From contig NC_135551.1 in assembly GCF_964340395.1 (NCBI RefSeq), forward strand, positions 2,465,001 through 2,529,000: a stretch of 64,000 nucleotides of DNA, given 5' to 3'. The notes under the pieces were generated by a model, which saw nothing but the letters and a program-made list of their open reading frames with translations, did no database searches and was not told where the DNA came from. The translations under genes and the position numbers were made by a program. This stretch comes from Glandiceps talaboti (taxonomy: Eukaryota; Hemichordata; Enteropneusta; Spengelidae). Of the stretch, positions 59,145-64,000 are shown one piece after another (within the stretch, counting starts at the first letter, position 1; every line of letters starts with the position of its first letter).

Positions 59145-60787
59145 AGGGGTATGTACACACTGAGTAATAATAGGGGTATGTACACACTGAGTAATAATAG
59201 GGGTATGTACACACTGAGTAACAATAGGGGTATGTACACACTGAGTAACAATAGGGGTATGTACACACTGAGTAATAATAGGGGTATGTACACACTGAGT
59301 AATAATAGGGGTATGTACACACTGAGTTATAATAGGGGTATGTACACACTGAGTAATAATAGGGGTATGTACACACTGAGTAATAATAGGGGTATGTACA
59401 CACTGAGTTATAATAGGGGTATGTACACACTGAGTAATAATAAGGGTATGTACACACTGAGTAATAATAGGGGTATGTACACACTGAGTAATAATAGGGG
59501 TATGTACAAACTGAGTAATAATAGGGGTATGTACACACTGAGTAATAATAGGGGTATGTACACACTGAGTTATAATAGGGGTATGTACACACTGAGTAAT
59601 AATAGGGGTATGTACACACTGAGTTATAATAGGGGTATGTACACACTGAGTTATAATAGGGGTATGTACACACTGAGTAATAATAGGGGTATGTACACAC
59701 TGAGTAATAATAGGGGTATGTACACACTGAGTAATAATAGGGGTATGTACACACTGAGTAATAATAGGGGTATGTACACACTGAGTAATAATAGGGGTAT
59801 GTACACACTGAGTTATAATAGGGGTATGTACACACTGAGTAATAATAGGGGTATGTACACACTGAGTTATAATAGGGGTATGTACACACTGAGTAATAAT
59901 AGGGGTATGTACACACTGAGTAATAATAGGGGTATGTACACACTGAGTAATAATAGGGGTATGTACACACTGAGTAATAATAGGGGTATGTACACACTGA
60001 GTTATAATAGGGGTATGTACACACTGAGTAATAATAGGGGTATGTACACACTGAGTTATAATAGGGGTATGTACACACTGAGTAATAATAGGGGTATGTA
60101 CACACTGAGTAATAATAGGGGTATGTACACACTGAGTAATAATAGGGGTATGTACACACTGAGTAATAATAGGGGTATGTACACACTGAGTTATAATAGG
60201 GGTATGTACACACTGAGTTATAATAGGGGTATGTACACACTGAGTAATAATAGGGGTATGTACACACTGAGTAATAATAGGGGTATGTACACACTGAGTA
60301 ATAATAGGGGTATGTACACACTGAGTACTAATAGGGGTATGTACACACTGAGTACTAATAGGGGTATGCACACACTGAGTAATAATAGGGGTATGTACAC
60401 ACTGAGTAATAATAGGGGTATGTACACACTGAGTACTAATAGGGGTATGTACACACTGAGTACTAATAGGGGTATGCACACACTGAGTAATAATAGGGGT
60501 ATGCACACACTGAGTAATAATAGGGGTATGTACACACTGAGTAATAATAGGGGTATGTACACACTGAGTAATAATAGGGGTATGTACACACTGAGTAATA
60601 ATAGGGGTATGTACACACTGAGTTATAATAGGGGTATGTACACACTGAGTAATAATAGGGGTATGTACACACTGAGTAATAATAGGGGTATGTACAAACT
60701 GAGTAATAATAGGGGTATGTACACACTGAGTAATAATAGGGGTATGTACAAACTGAGTAATAATAGGGGTATGTACACACTGAGTTA
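59145..60787. repeat. 27-bp minisatellite, about 61 copies
   Basis: The unit contains TAGGGGTATGTACACACTGA and GTAATAA, with TTATAA, ACTAAT, GCACAC and ACAAAC variants. Length is invariant and divisible by three, so a 573-codon frame of nine-residue repeats (GMYTLSNNR) crosses it, with matching frames on the other strand. I treat these as artefacts. Confidence 0.95.
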
Positions 60788-60866
60788 TATGAGATTATTT
60801 GAATTCTTTGCATAGAAACATTATTGGTAGTGATTTGTAATTACTCTGTCGTTCAGTTTTGTCAGG

Positions 60867-60867
<1 letters not shown>

Positions 60868-60920
<53 letters not shown>

Positions 60921-60967
60921 CGTACGTACGTATGTGTGTTGTTGTTGTTGTTGTTGTAATTGTATTA

Positions 60968-61008
<41 letters not shown>

Positions 61009-61030
61009 TGTTTTTGTTTGTTTGTTTGTA
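60868..61030. repeat. Cluster of microsatellites
   Basis: (GTAA)n, then (CGTA)n, (GTT)n, (AAT)n and (TTTG)n runs follow one another within about 160 bases. Confidence 0.9.
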
Positions 61031-61539
61031 AGTCTGAGCCCTATATACATGTATAGAGACCGTCTACATACTAATAATATCCCTATCCATGAGTTTAAAT
61101 GATGTTTTCATCTACATCATATGCAAGTTTTGTTTATTTATGTATTTTTATTTATATTTATCTATTTTCCATTTATGTAAGTATTTATTTATTTATAGAT
61201 GTACTTTGTTTGTTTGTTTGTTTATTTATTTATTTGTTTGTTTGTAATGCAGTTCATGGGTTCCCTATGGTTCCTATAATAAACATAAACATACTTAAAA
61301 CATAATTTTGAATTTGAAAATTATTTAAGGAATGTCAGGGATTTTAGTTTACGGAAATTATTTATCAAAATTTAGGTTAAGTGCTAGTAATCATAGTTTA
61401 GAAATAGAATTAGGTAGAAGGAGATTCCCAAGAGTTCATGTTGATTTAAGATTTTGTAAAAGGTGATGAGTTGCATTTTATTTTAGACTTCAATTATTAG
61501 TGTTAGAGAGAAAAAAAAGTTGTTGTTGTTATTATTAAT

Positions 61540-61574
<35 letters not shown>

Positions 61575-62043
61575 CTACACTTTATTCACTGACAATAAAG
61601 TTGTGTAATAAAGTTATTATTATTATTTAATTATTAATATATTATTTCTTTGTGAAGTACCCTGGGATCACACTTTTTAAAAAAAATAAAGTCTCTTTGT
61701 ATTTACAGCCTGTAATACACTGTGATGTTGCACAATAATATTAGTCTTGAACTATGATCACCACTGTAATCCAAGGGTAGATCTAAACGAAATGGGTGTA
61801 TTTACATTGTAAGCTAAGATTGGAAAGAAAGATGAATTATGAAAGGTATGACGAGAACTTGAGAGGTCACTGAAAGGTAAATATCCGGGAACTATACCCA
61901 CAATGCTTTGCGTTTATTTTCCAATTTCTGTCCTTGAGTTCGTCAATGCAGAGCGCAGTGAATCCAATGTGGACGCTCGACGACATGGACTATATGTGAT
62001 CGCTCGGTTTAAAATGGCCTGCTCTTGAAGGAATTTAGCAGTG
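61031..62043. other. Upstream region of the tomosyn gene
   Basis: AT-rich DNA with (TTTA)n/(TTTG)n at 61110-61250 and (GTT)n/(ATT)n at 61525-61630. From about 61900 the base composition becomes richer in CG steps, as expected for a 5' UTR and promoter of a conserved gene. No TATA box could be assigned with confidence. Confidence 0.5.
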
Positions 62044-62184
62044 ATGTCTGCCAAGGCGACCATGAAGAAATTTGCAAGTATTGGCCGAGTGCTGGACGGA
62101 TTGCGGTCGGGCTCAACCCCTGCTCCGAAAACAGAAACTGAAATAATTGAAACTCTAAGTTCGGAAGATTTCACAGTGAGCAAG
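62044..62184 (+). CDS. STXBP5: Tomosyn-type gene, exon 1 (47 codons)
   Basis: The ATG at 62044 encodes MSAKATMKKFASIGRVLDGL, then a short linker and ETEIIETLSSEDFTVSK, ended by donor GTAGGT. Animal tomosyns (syntaxin-binding protein 5 and 5-like) start with the same K-F...KVLDGL phrase, a variable linker and an E-I-x-E-T-L segment. An inner Met (MKKF, 62062) is the more usual family start. The protein binds syntaxin through a C-terminal R-SNARE-like part and restrains vesicle fusion; that part lies outside the window. The related LGL proteins lack the KVLDGL start. Confidence 0.87.
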
Positions 62185-62290
62185 GTAGGTTGATAAATAA
62201 AAATATTTAAAATATATATATATATATATATATCAGAAATTGAAGAAATTATTATTTTTATTGGACGTTGCTTTCATGTTGTTGTTTTAG

Positions 62291-62388
62291 GTTGTACGAC
62301 ATGGATTTCCGTTCGAGCCGACAGCAATGGCTTACGACCCCGTACAGAACATACTCGTCATCGGCAGTAAGAACGGTTCGCTTAGAAT
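62291..62388 (+). CDS. STXBP5: Tomosyn-type gene, exon 2 (98 nt)
   Basis: Acceptor TGTTTTAG. It encodes VVRHGFPFEPTAMAYDPVQ, then NILVIGSKNGSLR, the first blade of the WD40-like propeller shared by tomosyn and LGL (family consensus HGFP..P.A.A.DP...I..IGT..G). It ends two bases into a codon at a weak donor GTATCC; continued reading meets a stop within about twenty codons. Confidence 0.87.
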
Positions 62389-64000
62389 GTATCCTTTTAA
62401 TTTCATTCATTCGCCATTGAGATTAGTGAGGGATCACTGTTTTCACTGCTAGAGAGATCGACGTGATTTCAGGTAAATCTCATCATATTTTCCTTCGCTT
62501 TATGTGTTTTCAATTCCACGATAATAACATGTCAGACATTTCAATATTTGTCGACCGTTGTCATATATTTTGTCGTTGTGATTCTTTCCCCGTGAGGCAT
62601 CGAACAGGGGCTCGCTCTCTCCAAAATCGTAAATTATGCAAATAGGCAGATTGAGTCGTCGATTCTCGAAGTAGAATTTAAATTCGGGACCGTAGTGCAC
62701 AAGTTGAAATTGTGTATTGCTATGACAGGAGTCAGTTACCTGTTTTACTGGCAATTTTCGTCCGTCGTAAAGTGACTAGAGAAGGGAGCAGCCCACTTTG
62801 TACAAACACAGCAATGCCCATAGCTGGCTAGCTGACAGGCTTTCTAATATGCACTGCTGACGTCATAGGCATATTATATTAATAGCGGTGTATGAGCTAT
62901 GCAAATAGTATACATCCAGTGACTTTCTTCAACACTAATTGTGTTGAGTAAATACAGTCAGAACATGTCAGCAGAAAAATCAACATTGTGTGTGAAATCA
63001 TGTAGTCAATATTATTGCCTATTGGTCTACTTAATATGACGATATAAAATTCTTTGACATCTAAGCCATTAAATGTGTGTTATTGAGTGACAAGTCAATT
63101 TTCTAGATTAATTTTCAAGTTACATGCTCCCTTTATGCCTTGTTTGTGATTACCAGTACTGTATGTTAAAAGATGTTTGCAAGTATTTATAAATCTAGTG
63201 TGTGTTTTATTTAAGTGTATTAATTAACATCTATTTTGGAAATGAAAAAATTGCATTAATATTACATAATATTAACTGTAAATAAAGAGAATCACAGTCA
63301 GGGTTTAAATTGTTTGAAGAAAGGGCAGAATAAAATAAATTTTACCATTTTCACTTATTCTTCATCTTCTCGTCTTCTGTATACATGTATTTGTCAAGTA
63401 CATGGGTGGGGAGGGGCAGTTTTATTTTTAATTGATAATTCTGTGACTGCTCACCTTGCTTTAGTGGTTAGCTATAAATAACATTACAACCAAGTCAAAA
63501 TAATATTGTGATATTGATAAATTTCATGCATGTTAAATTGTGAAATCTTGTTAGTATAAGTAGGCATTGAGATAAGCTGTGTACCTGTTTATTATGTGCT
63601 TATAGTAGTATGTGATATTTTTAAACCTCAACATATACTATATTAAGTCAGGCTTTATATGTTATTCATGGCATGAAATATGCTGGTTTATTTACACTGT
63701 GAGGTGTGCTATGAGGGTATTTGTTTAGGAGTGTCCTCCTTCACTCTTGTCACACCTCTTGATAATGTAACAATTTAAACCACTTCAGGGAAAGTCTAAA
63801 TAGTTTTAAACCAGTTACCTAACTATACAGACAGTGTTTTTATTCTGTGTAGGAGTATCAAAAACTCTACCTTCAGAGTGGTCACCCACTCCTTGCCTCC
63901 AACCAAAGACTGTATGAATGAGGTCAGCATGTAGTCCTATTATCCTTGCATGAAAATATTCCTGGAGTAAATGCAGTCATGATCATGATATGTTGTGTTG
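62389..64000 (+). other. Tomosyn intron 2 to end of window
   Basis: No further exon was recognised. The 60- and 84-codon frames at 62463-62754 have no family features. The sequence is AT-rich and free of the long arrays that fill CPOX. Confidence 0.6.

Noticed and set aside
59094-60815. 573-codon frame of nine-residue repeats (GMYTLSNNR)
   Set aside because: The unit is 27 bp and invariant in length, and frames are open on both strands. There is no signal peptide or unique domain; most likely an artefact of unit length.
61914-62183. 89-codon frame on the - strand
   Set aside because: Antisense of tomosyn exon 1; the + strand has the conserved start and a proper donor.

Overview
The window looks like nuclear DNA from an invertebrate animal. 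Two conserved animal genes are recognisable, both on the + strand. The first is coproporphyrinogen III oxidase (CPOX, haem synthesis), with ten exons between 7538 and 44924 and no recognisable 5' exon. The second is the start of a tomosyn-type gene (STXBP5/STXBP5L family, control of vesicle fusion), with two exons at 62044-62388 and the rest beyond the window. The DNA is AT-rich, intron-rich and full of minisatellites and retroelements. Amphioxus is a plausible host, because I recall minisatellites on intron-exon junctions being reported there, but I cannot prove the species from this sequence.

Layout. 1-7537: non-coding DNA with a 346-bp foldback element, a broken CR1-like LINE (- strand), copies of an interspersed repeat that contains a TG microsatellite, and one unrecognised small ORF (4091-4360, -). 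7538-44924: CPOX. Only 879 bases of this 37-kb span are coding; the introns are filled by tandem arrays and insertions. Intron 1 holds a CR1-like LINE (8135-11318) inside a 39-bp minisatellite, then exactly 143 spacings of a 56-bp unit ending on the true splice acceptor of exon 2. Intron 2 holds a GATAAG/GACAAG array split by a degenerate L1/Tx1-type LINE that itself carries a small MITE. Intron 3 starts with six extra 87-bp copies of the exon 3 end plus its donor, then a 34-bp minisatellite. Intron 6 starts with 18 extra copies of the exon 6 end plus its donor, then a 36/23-bp array split by a full-length BEL/Pao LTR retrotransposon (32996-39832, -). 44925-62043: intergenic, with a structurally complete DIRS-type tyrosine-recombinase retrotransposon (46105-52183, +), several minisatellites and a second foldback element. 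62044-64000: tomosyn exons 1 and 2, then intron.

The most striking features are the CPOX minisatellites whose units carry copies of the gene's own splice junctions (143, 6 and 18 extra sites). After those come two very well preserved retrotransposons: the BEL/Pao element has 391-bp LTRs that appear to differ at one base, a 5-bp target duplication and a tRNA-Phe primer site; the DIRS element has split inverted ends and an internal complementary region that reads as the joined ends of a circle. Four retroelements sit inside pre-existing repeats (a 39-bp minisatellite, a GATA array, a 36/23-bp array and an interspersed repeat), so transposition and array growth have been layered here.
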